Shown piece by piece: positions 7,336-14,892 of a stretch of 14,918 bases of DNA. The stretch's first letter is position 1. The number at the start of each line of letters is the position of its first letter. The notes beneath the pieces were generated by a model. That model searched no databases, was not told where the DNA came from, and saw only the letters and a program-made list of their open reading frames with translations. A program made the position numbers and the translations under genes. This stretch comes from Gemmatimonadota bacterium (GTDB taxonomy: Bacteria; Gemmatimonadota; Gemmatimonadetes; Longimicrobiales; Gaopeijiaceae): contig JAPOOQ010000601.1 in assembly GCA_026713345.1 (NCBI GenBank), positions 1 to 14,918 of the forward strand, in the 5' to 3' direction.

Positions 7336-8160
7336 TCACTGGCGTCCGCTGGCCAGGTATTCGGCGGCCTCCCCGCGGAGCACCGGCAGGAGGGGTGCGT
7401 GGCCCCCCTCGCCCGTGCCATACTCGACCAGCTCGGCGCGTGATTCTTCTTCGTAGACGTCCACGAGCGTCTGGTAGTGGGCGCGGGCCTTCGCTTCATC
7501 GTCGAGCAGGATTGCGGCTTCCGCGGCCGCGGCGAGGCAGAGCAGGTGCGTCGGCCTGACCGCGAGCCCGGCTTCAGCCACCCGGAGCGCCGCGGTGCCG
7601 TCGCCGCCCTGGGCGTGGAGGAGCGACAGGTGGAAGCGGTCGTCCAGCGACAGCGCGGGGATCAGGTCGTACGCGGCGATGGCCATTGGCAGGAACTGTG
7701 CCGCCTCCAGCTGGTTGCCGGCTTCTACGGCGGTCATCACCCGGGTGAAGAGACGGTTGGCCGCTTGCCTCGGCGTCATGGACCCGAGGTCGACCCTGGA
7801 GGTTGGGCCGAGGGGTGTGGCGGACCCCGGTGCGCCTCCGGCCGGCGCGGACGGCGAGCCCTCGTCGCCCGGGGTGCTCCCGTCACCCCCGACCCGCAAA
7901 ACGACCACCACGACGAGAACGAGCCCGAAGAGCACGGCGGCGGCAACCACTACGCGGTTGTTGGAAGCGCTGAAGGGCGCACGCTTCGCTTGCAGGGCCT
8001 CGCCGCACTGGATGCAGAATCGGTCGCCCGCCTCTGAGGGGGCGTCGCACGCCGGGCAGGGCGGGCCGCGCATTGCCCCTCCGCAGCGCGAGCAGAAGTT
8101 GGCCGTGGCGCTCTCGGGATGCTGGCACCGCGGGCAGGACACTTCCGCTGCGGGCGTCAT
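7336..8160 (-). CDS. Double zinc-ribbon membrane protein with helical-repeat C-terminus
   Basis: A 274-residue protein of unknown function. Two zinc ribbons lie at the N-terminus: C9/C12 with C23/C26, and C35/C38 with C49/C52, both in the CPxC...FCxxCG style. One membrane helix follows at about 70-90, then a Gly/Ser/Pro-rich spacer and an Ala-rich helical C-terminal domain (about 128-274) that resembles TPR repeats. The likely topology is ribbons in the cytoplasm and the helical domain outside. The ATG at 8160 overlaps the stop of the M14 peptidase gene (ATGA) and has GGGAGG 8 nt upstream; the longer upstream frame is shadow sequence. Coupling to a secreted peptidase and a DUF819 membrane protein suggests an envelope role, but no specific function can be assigned. 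Confidence 0.85.
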   Translation of the reverse strand: MTPAAEVSCPRCQHPESATANFCSRCGGAMRGPPCPACDAPSEAGDRFCIQCGEALQAKRAPFSASNNRVVVAAAVLFGLVLVVVVVLRVGGDGSTPGDEGSPSAPAGGAPGSATPLGPTSRVDLGSMTPRQAANRLFTRVMTAVEAGNQLEAAQFLPMAIAAYDLIPALSLDDRFHLSLLHAQGGDGTAALRVAEAGLAVRPTHLLCLAAAAEAAILLDDEAKARAHYQTLVDVYEEESRAELVEYGTGEGGHAPLLPVLRGEAAEYLASGRQ

Positions 8161-10628
8161 CCGATGAGCCTCCCGCCCGAGATCGCGTTGAAGAAGAGCG
8201 GCCAGGTCACGATGCTCTGGCCGCGGTAGTTGGGCTGGAACCCGAAGAGGATCACTTCGCCGCGACCGATCCGGGCGCGCAGCAGCGCCCCTTGTCCGGC
8301 CAGCCTTTCCCGGCCCAGAACCCAGCCCGCCACCACCGGGTCGTCCGGCGAGTAGCGTCCCAGCACCTCCACCCGGTCGTCGCCGACCGCAAAGCCGCGG
8401 CTGCTGCGCCAGTACCACGCCTCGGTGGAACCATCATAGCCGGCGGTGACGGGATCGGACTCCAGGTCGACCCGCAGGATCGATCCCGGGACGTAGAACT
8501 CGGTGTTGTCGAGCCCGTCGACGGGGTTGGCGACATCCAGCCCGAAGAGGCCGATCGCGAACTCCGCCGCCTCCTCCATCACGATCAGACGCCCCCCGGA
8601 CTCGACGAATTCGCGGACCGCCGCACGGCCCTCCTCTCCGATCCCCCCGGTGTATCGATCCGGCAGCGACCCCGGCGCGTTGCCCTGGCTGATCGAGCGG
8701 TCCGACTGGCTCTGGAAGATCAGCACGTCGTAGTCGGCGCCAAGCCCGCCCTGCCGGATGCGCGCGTCGTGCAGCGAGTCGTAGCGCATGCCGTGCTGGT
8801 CGAGCATCCACCGTGTCCACCCCGCGATCATCGGCTCCTGGTAGCCCTTGTACATGCCGACTCTCGCGGCATCCGGCCCGGTCAGCTCGTCCGGGAGCGA
8901 GTAGTCGACCGACTGGTCCTCGATCGGGTCGCTCAGCGCCACCTCGGGTGCGGCGTCCAGCGCGTGCGCCTCCACGCCCATCAGGAGCGGAAGCGTGTGC
9001 GCGGTCACGTCGTACGGACGCTTCGGCGGACCGCCCGGGTACTCGCGCAGGTCCGGGTATTCCTGCACGGTCAGCAACGTCTGCGCGAAGGCGGCGTACG
9101 GCTGGCGCATGAGGACGACATGCGACCCGGCCGGGTACGTCACGCCCGCCGCGGCGAAGGCCTCCCCGGCGCGCCTCACCTCCACATCGCCCATGGTGAG
9201 GGTGCGGAGAAGGCTCTGCACCCCGACCACGTTCTCCTGCCCGGCGGGGATCACCCACGCGGCCGGCCAGCTGTCCCAGCCCTCGACCGCCCGCTCGTTC
9301 ACGCGGTAGAAGTTCTCGAGCCAGAAACGCCGGTTCTTCGCGGCGTTGACCAGCAGCGCCATCGCGCCCGAGAACTGGTACTCGACGATATCCGGAAGGC
9401 CCCACTCCCCCCCTTCCCACGGCCAGGGGAAATTCCACGCCGCCTGCGAGGCGTCGTACTCCCGCCCGCCCTGCACCACCTCGCGCGGCACGAGCACCGT
9501 CGTAGCCAGCTGGGCCGACGCCGTTTCGCTCAGGATGCGCGCGCCCCCGTGATAGTGCATGTAGGCGCGCCCGGGGTGGAATCCGTCGTAGATCGCGTTG
9601 ATCACCACGCCGCGCTTGCCCTGCGAGGTCAGCTCGGCGGCCATGTACGCGCCCAGCTGGTTGACCGCGCTTACCAGCCCGGGGTCCACGTTCGGCTCGA
9701 TCGGGTCGATGTACGGCGGGAAGAAGATGCGGGCGCCGCTGCCGCCCATCTGGTGGATGTCGTGCACGATCTGAGGGTGCCAGTCGTTCTGCGCCCGCAC
9801 CGTGTGCTGCGTCTCCTTCTGGTAGAAGGTGTACCAGTCGCGGTTGTTGTCGTGCCCGACGTAGAAGTGGTAGAGCCAGGGCGGCGAGCGTCCGTCGTAC
9901 TCGGTGCCGGCGTACTCGTTGTAGAAGTCGTTGACCCACTGCGTGCCGTCCGGGTTCAGCGACGGGATCTGCAGGAGGATGACGTTGTCGAGGATCTCCT
10001 GCACGCGCTCGTCGGTCGACGAGGCCATGTGGTGGGCGAGTTTCGCGGCCGCCTGCGCGCTTCCCACCTCGGTGGAGTGGATCGCGTGGGTGATCATCAC
10101 CACCGTGCGGCCCTCGTCCAGCAGCGCTTCGAGATCGTCGCCGGTGGAGATGGTGCGGGGGTCGGAGAGGCGGCGCTGGACTGCGTGCAGCTCGGTCAGC
10201 CGCGCGTGGTTCGCAGGGCTGGTAATGGTGAGCATGACGAATGGGCGCCCCATGGTGGTGGGGCCGAGGGTGTCGACGGCGACGCGGTCGCTGGTGCGCG
10301 CGAGGGCCTCGTAGTACGCGGTGAGGTCGTCCCAGTTCGCGAGCCTTCCCGCCGTGCCGATGTCGAAGCCGAAGTGGGCGGTGGGGGTGGGGACCTGGCC
10401 GTTCAGCGGCGCGGGCCCCGTGAGGATGGCCGCCGAGAGCGCGAGGATGGTCGCCGTGGAGGCACAGGTGGCCGCCGTGGGCGCGACGAGGGTCGCCATG
10501 CGCGTCAGGATGGCCGGCGAGCGCACGGCGATGGCCCGCGCGCGCCCGACCATGGCCAATGTAGCCGCGACCGGGGTTGTGCTGCGCGCCCCCGCCTTGG
10601 AACCTCTTCCGGCAAACCGGTTTCTCAT
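8157..10628 (-). CDS. Secreted M14-family metallopeptidase with C-terminal GATase-like domain
   Basis: An 823-residue zinc carboxypeptidase-like enzyme, probably exported. The N-terminus is long and Arg-rich, with a hydrophobic Ala/Leu stretch (about 45-73) ending near LNGQ that looks like a signal sequence. The M14 domain (about 98-450) shows the zinc motif HSTE (H184, E187), IPSLNPDG (221-228), NNRDW (261-265) with a likely substrate-binding Arg, HDIHQMG (289-295) supplying the third zinc ligand, and LSETAS (366-371) with a candidate catalytic Glu368. Residues 588-823 look like a class-I glutamine-amidotransferase fold (ARVGMYKGYQEP, then YDVLIFQSQSD), but the usual nucleophile Cys is missing, so it is probably a binding module. 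The ATG at 10628 has AAGGAAG 5 nt upstream; ATG codons at residues 26 and 44 would give more typical signal peptides. The substrate is unknown. Confidence 0.9.
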   Translation of the reverse strand: MRNRFAGRGSKAGARSTTPVAATLAMVGRARAIAVRSPAILTRMATLVAPTAATCASTATILALSAAILTGPAPLNGQVPTPTAHFGFDIGTAGRLANWDDLTAYYEALARTSDRVAVDTLGPTTMGRPFVMLTITSPANHARLTELHAVQRRLSDPRTISTGDDLEALLDEGRTVVMITHAIHSTEVGSAQAAAKLAHHMASSTDERVQEILDNVILLQIPSLNPDGTQWVNDFYNEYAGTEYDGRSPPWLYHFYVGHDNNRDWYTFYQKETQHTVRAQNDWHPQIVHDIHQMGGSGARIFFPPYIDPIEPNVDPGLVSAVNQLGAYMAAELTSQGKRGVVINAIYDGFHPGRAYMHYHGGARILSETASAQLATTVLVPREVVQGGREYDASQAAWNFPWPWEGGEWGLPDIVEYQFSGAMALLVNAAKNRRFWLENFYRVNERAVEGWDSWPAAWVIPAGQENVVGVQSLLRTLTMGDVEVRRAGEAFAAAGVTYPAGSHVVLMRQPYAAFAQTLLTVQEYPDLREYPGGPPKRPYDVTAHTLPLLMGVEAHALDAAPEVALSDPIEDQSVDYSLPDELTGPDAARVGMYKGYQEPMIAGWTRWMLDQHGMRYDSLHDARIRQGGLGADYDVLIFQSQSDRSISQGNAPGSLPDRYTGGIGEEGRAAVREFVESGGRLIVMEEAAEFAIGLFGLDVANPVDGLDNTEFYVPGSILRVDLESDPVTAGYDGSTEAWYWRSSRGFAVGDDRVEVLGRYSPDDPVVAGWVLGRERLAGQGALLRARIGRGEVILFGFQPNYRGQSIVTWPLFFNAISGGRLIG

Positions 10629-10633
10629 TCTGT

Positions 10634-10640
10634 CTTCCTT
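10634..10640 (-). promoter_or_regulatory. Shine-Dalgarno site of the M14 peptidase gene
   Basis: AAGGAAG on the minus strand, 5 nt before the ATG at 10628. It favours the long N-terminus over internal ATG codons. The surrounding 118-nt gap (10629-10746) shows no convincing terminator and no clear promoter; a lone TTGACG at 10664-10669 has no suitably spaced -10. Confidence 0.55.
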
Positions 10641-10746
10641 CCTCGGAATCCGTTGTTACGACGCGTCAAGCGCTGGTGGCGCGTTTCTCGGCGGGCAATC
10701 CGCGCGCAATCGAGCGGCACAGCGCATCGGGACGCCTCGCGGGATG

Positions 10747-11523
10747 CTACTGTCCCGTAGGCGAGTCTACGAAACGGCCTTCGATTCCGAAACGGTCCGT
10801 CAGGATTTCGGCGATCCTTGCGACCCCGAATGTCTCCGTTTCGTAGTGACCGCCCAAGAGAACCGTGACCCCCAGTTCGGCCGCGTCGATCGCGTGATGG
10901 TGCTGCGCCTCGCCGGTCACCAGAACGTCCACCCCCGCTTCGGCAGCTTCCTCCAGCGTGGACGCCCCGGAGCCGGTGACGATGGCCGCCGACCGGACCG
11001 CAGTGGGACCTCCGGGGAGGGTCGTGACCTCGCGCCCGAGCACCTCCGCGAGCTCTGCGCGGAAGTCCCCAAGCGCCTGCTGGGCCCTGCGCACCGTCCC
11101 CCTCCAACCGACGTGCGTTCCCTGGTAGTCGCCGAAGGGCTCAAGGTCCGCAAGGCGCAGTCTTCTGGCCAGGACCGCGGCATTCCCCACATCCGGATGC
11201 CTGTCCAGGGGAAGATGCGAGCTGTACAGCGCCGTCCGGCCTTCGATGAGCGCCTTGATGCGACGGAACCGCGGGCCGGTCAACGGGCGAAGTCCGCCCC
11301 AGAACAGGCCATGGTGGACGATCAGGAGATCGGCCCACCAGGTCACGCCCTCGATGACGGCTTCGCTGGCGTCCACCGCCACCGCGAACCGCTTCACCGA
11401 CTCGGGGCCTGCGACCTGCAGGCCGTTCAGGGCGCCCGGATAGTCCGGCGTCTGCTCGCTATCGAGGTAGTCGTCGAGAAAGCGGGTGATCTCCGCGAGG
11501 GGTACGCCCGGACGGGTGGCCAA
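10747..11523 (-). CDS. NIF3-like dinuclear metal-centre protein
   Basis: A 258-residue member of the NIF3/YbgI (DUF34) family, widely conserved hexameric proteins with a two-metal centre and no agreed physiological role; database labels such as GTP cyclohydrolase 1 type 2 are weakly founded. Ligand motifs seen: IVHHGLFW with H70/H71, HLPLD with H103 and D107, and GGHYETE with H226 and E230. The length fits the short bacterial form without the PII-like insert. The start is a TTG at 11523, 4 nt after the bactofilin stop; no ATG or GTG lies between, and the ribosome-binding site is weak, so translation probably depends on coupling. The N-terminus VPLAEITRFLDDYL is normal for the family. It ends the parA-to-NIF3 gene run. 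Confidence 0.93.
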   Translation of the reverse strand: MATRPGVPLAEITRFLDDYLDSEQTPDYPGALNGLQVAGPESVKRFAVAVDASEAVIEGVTWWADLLIVHHGLFWGGLRPLTGPRFRRIKALIEGRTALYSSHLPLDRHPDVGNAAVLARRLRLADLEPFGDYQGTHVGWRGTVRRAQQALGDFRAELAEVLGREVTTLPGGPTAVRSAAIVTGSGASTLEEAAEAGVDVLVTGEAQHHHAIDAAELGVTVLLGGHYETETFGVARIAEILTDRFGIEGRFVDSPTGQ

Positions 11524-11527
11524 TCGG

Positions 11528-11986
11528 CTACGCGCTGACCTTGCGCTTCTGGCCGGATCCGAAGAGGGAGCCGTTCTTGCCGGTCTTCTTCGTTTCCGAA
11601 GCGCGTTCGGTCGGCGCGGCTGCGGGAACGGGGGCCTGGCGGCCCACCGCGACAGTCCCGTTCACGATCGCGCCCTCGTCAAGCTTCATGCGCGCGGTAT
11701 TTATTTCACCGTCCACCACCGCGCTGGCCTCGAGTTCGAGACGCGATTCGATCATGAGCGTTCCCTTGACCGACCCCGCGATCTTGGCATCCGCAGTCTG
11801 GATGTCACCGGTCACGCGCCCGCTCTTGCCGATCACCACCCCCTTCTTGGCCCGGACCGTACCCTCCACCGTACCTTCGATTCGGATGGTGTGGGCGGAA
11901 TCGCAATCGCCCACGATTTGCATGCCGGCGCCTATGATCGATATGACGTTTTCCGTGGGAGGTGGCATGTTCCGCGTCTTCGCCAT
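11528..11986 (-). CDS. Bactofilin, polymer-forming cytoskeletal protein
   Basis: A 152-residue bactofilin. These proteins polymerise without nucleotide into membrane-associated filaments that position cell-wall enzymes or, in Myxococcus, chromosome-partition proteins. The central domain (about 13-115) shows the repeating short beta-strand pattern of a beta-helix: SIIGAGMQIVGD, IRIEGTVEGTV, VVIGKSGRVTGDI, AKIAGSVKGTL, LELEASAVVDGEI and LDEGAIVNGTV. The N-terminus (MAKTRNMPPPTEN) is short and the tail (about 118-152) is polar and Lys-rich. The ATG at 11986 is chosen because the frame upstream overlaps the M23 gene and loses family-like sequence; AAAGG about 12 nt upstream is a weak ribosome site, and the ATG at 11968 is another option. 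It lies 52 nt after the M23 gene. Confidence 0.94.
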   Translation of the reverse strand: MAKTRNMPPPTENVISIIGAGMQIVGDCDSAHTIRIEGTVEGTVRAKKGVVIGKSGRVTGDIQTADAKIAGSVKGTLMIESRLELEASAVVDGEINTARMKLDEGAIVNGTVAVGRQAPVPAAAPTERASETKKTGKNGSLFGSGQKRKVSA

Positions 11987-12038
11987 GGCTAATGCTGCCT
12001 TTGCTGGTTGGGTGTCGTGTTGCGTTTCGGGTGGCTGC

Positions 12039-12842
12039 CTACCGGGCCCGGGGTGGTGAAACCATCGAGAGCGGGTCGATCGGTCTTCCATTCCTCAATA
12101 TCTCAAAATGCAGATGCGGTGCGGTAGACCTGCCGGTCGAACCGGTCAAGCCGATCACCTCGCCCTGCCGCACCCTTTGGCCGCGCTCGACGGCCAGGTA
12201 GGACGCGTGACCGTAACGTGTCCACTGGTTGTCGCCGTGGTCAATAAGAACGAAGAGACCGTACACGGGATCTCGCGCAGCTTCGATCACCTCGCCACCC
12301 CCGGCCGCCCTGATATAGGACCCGCTCGGGACGGCGATGTCCACGCCCGGGTGGTCCCCCTGGGAGCCGTCCAGTAGCGATTGCGTGACGAATCCAGCTT
12401 CGGTGAGGGGCCACAGCGTCGGCGATGTCACCGTGTCACCGGCGATAGGACCGCGGACCCTTCGCCCTGTGCCACCCGGAAGCGGGAGCCAGAGTCTGGC
12501 GTCTACAGGTTCATCCGCACCGAACATACTCCGAACACGGTCCTGCCTCGCTTCGAGGTTCGCGAGCATGCCGACGAGGACATCGATGCTGTCGCTGCGG
12601 GCACGGAGCGCGGCTACCTCCCGCTCGAGATCGTCGGCGGTCGACGCGCGGTGTGCAATCGAGCCCCAACTCACGACCATGGCAATCAACCCCAGCCCGA
12701 GAACCAGGGCCAGCACCTGATACGCCAGAACGCGCCGGGCGGTGAGGAAGACCAGCCGGGGCTCGACATCGCCCTTGCGGCGGATCCGGATGGCCAGCCA
12801 CCGTCCCTCCCGCCGTCCTTTGCCCCATTCCCGCCAGTTCAT
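12039..12842 (-). CDS. Membrane-anchored M23 peptidoglycan endopeptidase
   Basis: A 267-residue zinc hydrolase predicted to cut peptide cross-links in the cell wall. A basic cytoplasmic N-terminus precedes one membrane helix (about 38-60). A coiled-coil stretch rich in heptads follows (about 66-105). The LytM domain (about 145-262) has the zinc ligands H164 and D168 in HPGVD and H245 in HLHFE, with catalytic histidines H212 (YGH) and H243. All key residues are present, so it should be active. The ATG at 12842 overlaps the parB stop as ATGA, with GAGG 7 nt upstream. M23 enzymes next to bactofilin genes are known in several phyla, where they act together in cell shape. The coupling to parB adds a link to chromosome partition. 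Confidence 0.94.
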   Translation of the reverse strand: MNWREWGKGRREGRWLAIRIRRKGDVEPRLVFLTARRVLAYQVLALVLGLGLIAMVVSWGSIAHRASTADDLEREVAALRARSDSIDVLVGMLANLEARQDRVRSMFGADEPVDARLWLPLPGGTGRRVRGPIAGDTVTSPTLWPLTEAGFVTQSLLDGSQGDHPGVDIAVPSGSYIRAAGGGEVIEAARDPVYGLFVLIDHGDNQWTRYGHASYLAVERGQRVRQGEVIGLTGSTGRSTAPHLHFEILRNGRPIDPLSMVSPPRAR

Positions 12843-13750
12843 CCCACGACCTCGCCAGCTTCACGTCCGGTCACGGCGGCGAACACTCGCTCCAGATCGC
12901 GGGCTCCCTGGAACGGGATCCTGATGGCGCCCTTGCCCTTGCCCTTCCACTGGATCTTCACCCTTGTCCCCAGGTGGTCTCCCAACGCTTCCTCCAGCGC
13001 CCCGACGGCCGGATCCTGCTTCAGGGACTCGCCGGGCCGGGGGTCGTCGTCGGGCGTTCCGGGGTTCAGGCGGTCCCGCACCCGCTTCTCGGTCTCTCTC
13101 ACGGACCAGTCACCGGCAACCGCCTCGCGGGCCAGGTCGGCCGCCTTGATCGGGTCCTCGATCGCCAGGATTGCGCGCCCGTGTCCCATGGAAAGCGCGC
13201 CTTCGTCCATGAGGCGGCGAACCGACGGGGGGAGGGATGCGAGGCGCATCACGTTGGCAACCGTTGACCGGCTTTTCCCGACCGAGTCCGCGATTTCCTG
13301 CTGGGTGTACCCGAAGTTATCCCGAAGTGTCTGGTACCCGTCACACTCCTCCAGAGGGCCCAGTTCCTCGCGCTGCAGGTTCTCCACGAGTGCGAGCACC
13401 AGGAGAGAGCGGTCGTCGACATCCCGGACCTGCGCGGGAATGTCGGTCCAACCGAGCTGCTGCGCGGCCCGCAGCCTGCGTTCCCCCGCCACCAGCTCAT
13501 AGCTGCGCCTTGAAGCGGTGAGGCGCACCACGATCGGCTGGAGGAGGCCGTTGGCCTTGATCGACGCGGCCAGCTCGGTCAGCTCCTCGGTCCGGAATGT
13601 GCGCCGGGGCTGGTACGGGTTGGGGGCGATGGCGCGTGTCGCGATCCGTGCCGGGCCGGCAGCCTCCCCGCGCTGTGGGACGCCGCCTTCCTGGATATAG
13701 TCGCCCAACAGGGCTTCGAGGCCTCGACCGAGGCGATCACGACCGGTCAT
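12839..13750 (-). CDS. parB: Chromosome-partitioning protein ParB
   Basis: A 303-residue CTP-dependent DNA clamp that loads at parS and spreads to organise the origin region. Seen: the N-terminal RLGRGLEALL (6-15) typical of chromosomal ParB and its ParA-contacting end; NPYQPRRTF (44-52); the CTP-binding GERRLRA (89-95); ENLQRE (123-128); the parS-reading helix-turn-helix at about 148-170 (YTQQEIADSVGKSRSTVANV); and a C-terminal dimerisation domain (about 250-303) with a Lys-rich KGKGKG loop likely to touch DNA. The ATG at 13750 lies 18 nt after the parA stop, with CGGAG about 10 nt upstream. Its stop overlaps the start of the M23 gene. Two parS-like sites lie upstream of parA. Confidence 0.97.
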   Translation of the reverse strand: MTGRDRLGRGLEALLGDYIQEGGVPQRGEAAGPARIATRAIAPNPYQPRRTFRTEELTELAASIKANGLLQPIVVRLTASRRSYELVAGERRLRAAQQLGWTDIPAQVRDVDDRSLLVLALVENLQREELGPLEECDGYQTLRDNFGYTQQEIADSVGKSRSTVANVMRLASLPPSVRRLMDEGALSMGHGRAILAIEDPIKAADLAREAVAGDWSVRETEKRVRDRLNPGTPDDDPRPGESLKQDPAVGALEEALGDHLGTRVKIQWKGKGKGAIRIPFQGARDLERVFAAVTGREAGEVVG

Positions 13751-13768
13751 GGCAGTTCAACTCCGGCG

Positions 13769-14587
13769 TTAGGGGGTGGGCTTCCGGGGCGGCGGGGGTC
13801 CGGTTCCGTCCCGCGCCTGCGGCCCCGTCCTGCTCAGTACCTCTCTCGCCAGGGCCGCGTACCGTCGTGCGCCGATTGATGTAGGGCTGTAGTCCGCTAC
13901 CGACAGACCGAATCCCGGTGCTTCCGCGATGCTGACGTTCCTGGGTATGACGGTTTCGAAGACGCTGCGACCAAAGTACCGCTTGGCTTCCGTTGCAACC
14001 TGGCGCGACAGGCTCAGGCGCTGATCGAACATCGTCAGCAGGACGCCTTCGATCTCCAGCCCCGGGTTGAGGCCGCGCTGAACGAGGCGGATTGTGTTGA
14101 GGAGTTGGCTCAGACCCTCAAGTGCGTAGTATTCGCATTGGATCGGGATCAGAACCGAGTCAGCGGCCGCCAGTGTGTTGAGGGTGAGGAGTCCCAGCGA
14201 CGGCGGGCAGTCAATCAGGATGTAACGGTAGTCCTCGGCGACCGGCGCGAGGGATTCCCGCAGGAGCGTTTCCCGATCCTGCACCCCCACGAGCTCAACT
14301 TCGGCCCCGACCAGGTCGCGATTCGCCGGGACGAGGCTGAGGGTAGCGTACCCCTTGGGACGATGGATCGCCCGGAAGGCGGGAAGGCCCCGGACGAGCA
14401 CGTCGTAGACTGTCGGGACGTTGTCGCGATCCACGACGCCCAGGCCGCTCGATGCGTTGCCCTGCGGGTCCATGTCGACGATGAGCACCTGTTTGCCCTC
14501 GCGGGCGAGCGCGCCCCCGAGGTTGACCGCCGTGGTCGTTTTTCCAACGCCACCTTTCTGGTTTGCCAGCGCGATAATGCGTGTCAA
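13769..14587 (-). CDS. parA: Chromosome-partitioning ATPase ParA (Soj)
   Basis: A 272-residue Walker ATPase that binds nucleoid DNA as an ATP dimer and is driven off by ParB, moving origins apart. Seen: the deviant Walker A KGGVGKTT (11-18), the A' box DMDPQGN (38-44), the Walker B ILIDCPPS (123-130), PIQCEYYALEG (148-158) and IPRNVSIAEAPG (214-225). The TTG at 14587 is preferred: it yields the family's normal beginning (MTRIIALANQ), while in-frame GTG 14698 and ATG 14680 lie inside the likely promoter and would add 31-37 unrelated residues. No strong ribosome site precedes the TTG, so the start is less certain than the gene. A Pro-rich tail ends the protein. Confidence 0.96.
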   Translation of the reverse strand: MTRIIALANQKGGVGKTTTAVNLGGALAREGKQVLIVDMDPQGNASSGLGVVDRDNVPTVYDVLVRGLPAFRAIHRPKGYATLSLVPANRDLVGAEVELVGVQDRETLLRESLAPVAEDYRYILIDCPPSLGLLTLNTLAAADSVLIPIQCEYYALEGLSQLLNTIRLVQRGLNPGLEIEGVLLTMFDQRLSLSRQVATEAKRYFGRSVFETVIPRNVSIAEAPGFGLSVADYSPTSIGARRYAALAREVLSRTGPQARDGTGPPPPRKPTP

Positions 14588-14670
14588 TGGACGCCCGGGG
14601 TCGGATGCTGTTGCGGGAGCGGTTCGTTTTCGGCTTGGGGGTCGTACTGTGGCGAAGTCGGCACCCCCGC

Positions 14671-14698
14671 AATATAGCATAGCCCCCGGCCGCGTCAC
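14671..14698 (-). promoter_or_regulatory. Likely sigma70-type promoter of parA
   Basis: On the minus strand, GTGACG (plus 14693-14698; four of six match TTGACA), a 16-nt spacer, then TATATT (plus 14671-14676). Transcription would begin near 14664, about 77 nt before the parA TTG. The -35 directly abuts the inner parS site, so ParB bound there could affect the promoter. Confidence 0.5.
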
Positions 14699-14714
14699 TG
14701 TTTCACGTGGAACA
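14699..14714. other. parS site 1 (ParB-binding palindrome)
   Basis: TGTTTCACGTGGAACA, fifteen of sixteen bases matching the well-known bacterial parS consensus TGTTTCACGTGAAACA. It lies directly upstream of the parA promoter on the same molecule as parA and parB. Confidence 0.88.
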
Positions 14715-14717
14715 ATT

Positions 14718-14844
14718 TGATGATCGCTCGCGCTGACTGATCATCGCCGAGCGTGTCAAGTGGGCTATTCTGATGATCGGCTCGCGCTGGTGATCATCGT
14801 GGAGCGTTCCAAGTGGGCAAGTTCGGGACGATCGCTCGCGCTGA
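14718..14844. repeat. Imperfect tandem repeat between the two parS sites
   Basis: Unit A (14718-14765) and unit B (14771-14818) are 48 nt each, starting TGATGATCG and ending AAGTGGGC, 53 bp apart. A partial unit C (14826-14844) repeats the first part. The core CTCGCGCTG occurs at 14727, 14781 and 14835, exactly 54 bp apart each time. Units A and B each contain an inverted repeat GATGATC...GATCATC (14719-14725 with 14739-14745; 14772-14778 with 14792-14798) around the core; unit C lacks the right arm. The region 14588-14918 otherwise holds the parA leader, promoter and parS sites, and I see no convincing gene in it. Confidence 0.8.
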
Positions 14845-14892
14845 AAAGAGGAGGAGTGAAAGTGACGTGCCGCTCCGGCACCCCATCCGGAA

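Noticed and set aside
7332..7499. Longer N-terminus for the DUF819 protein
   Set aside because: The added residues are an out-of-frame reading of the zinc-ribbon gene. The hydrophobic protein begins naturally at the ATG at 7331.
10729..10756. Possible hairpin GGGAC...GTCCC at the end of the NIF3 gene
   Set aside because: Short stem overlapping the stop codon, large loop and no T-run, so not a supportable terminator.
8073..10760. 895-codon open frame on the plus strand opposite the M14 peptidase gene
   Set aside because: Arg/Pro/Val/His-rich antisense shadow typical of high-GC DNA. The minus-strand frame has clear catalytic motifs.
10625..11107. 160-codon minus-strand frame overlapping NIF3 and the gap after it
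   Set aside because: Out-of-frame shadow of the NIF3 gene with Arg/Gly-rich composition. NIF3 carries all metal ligands.
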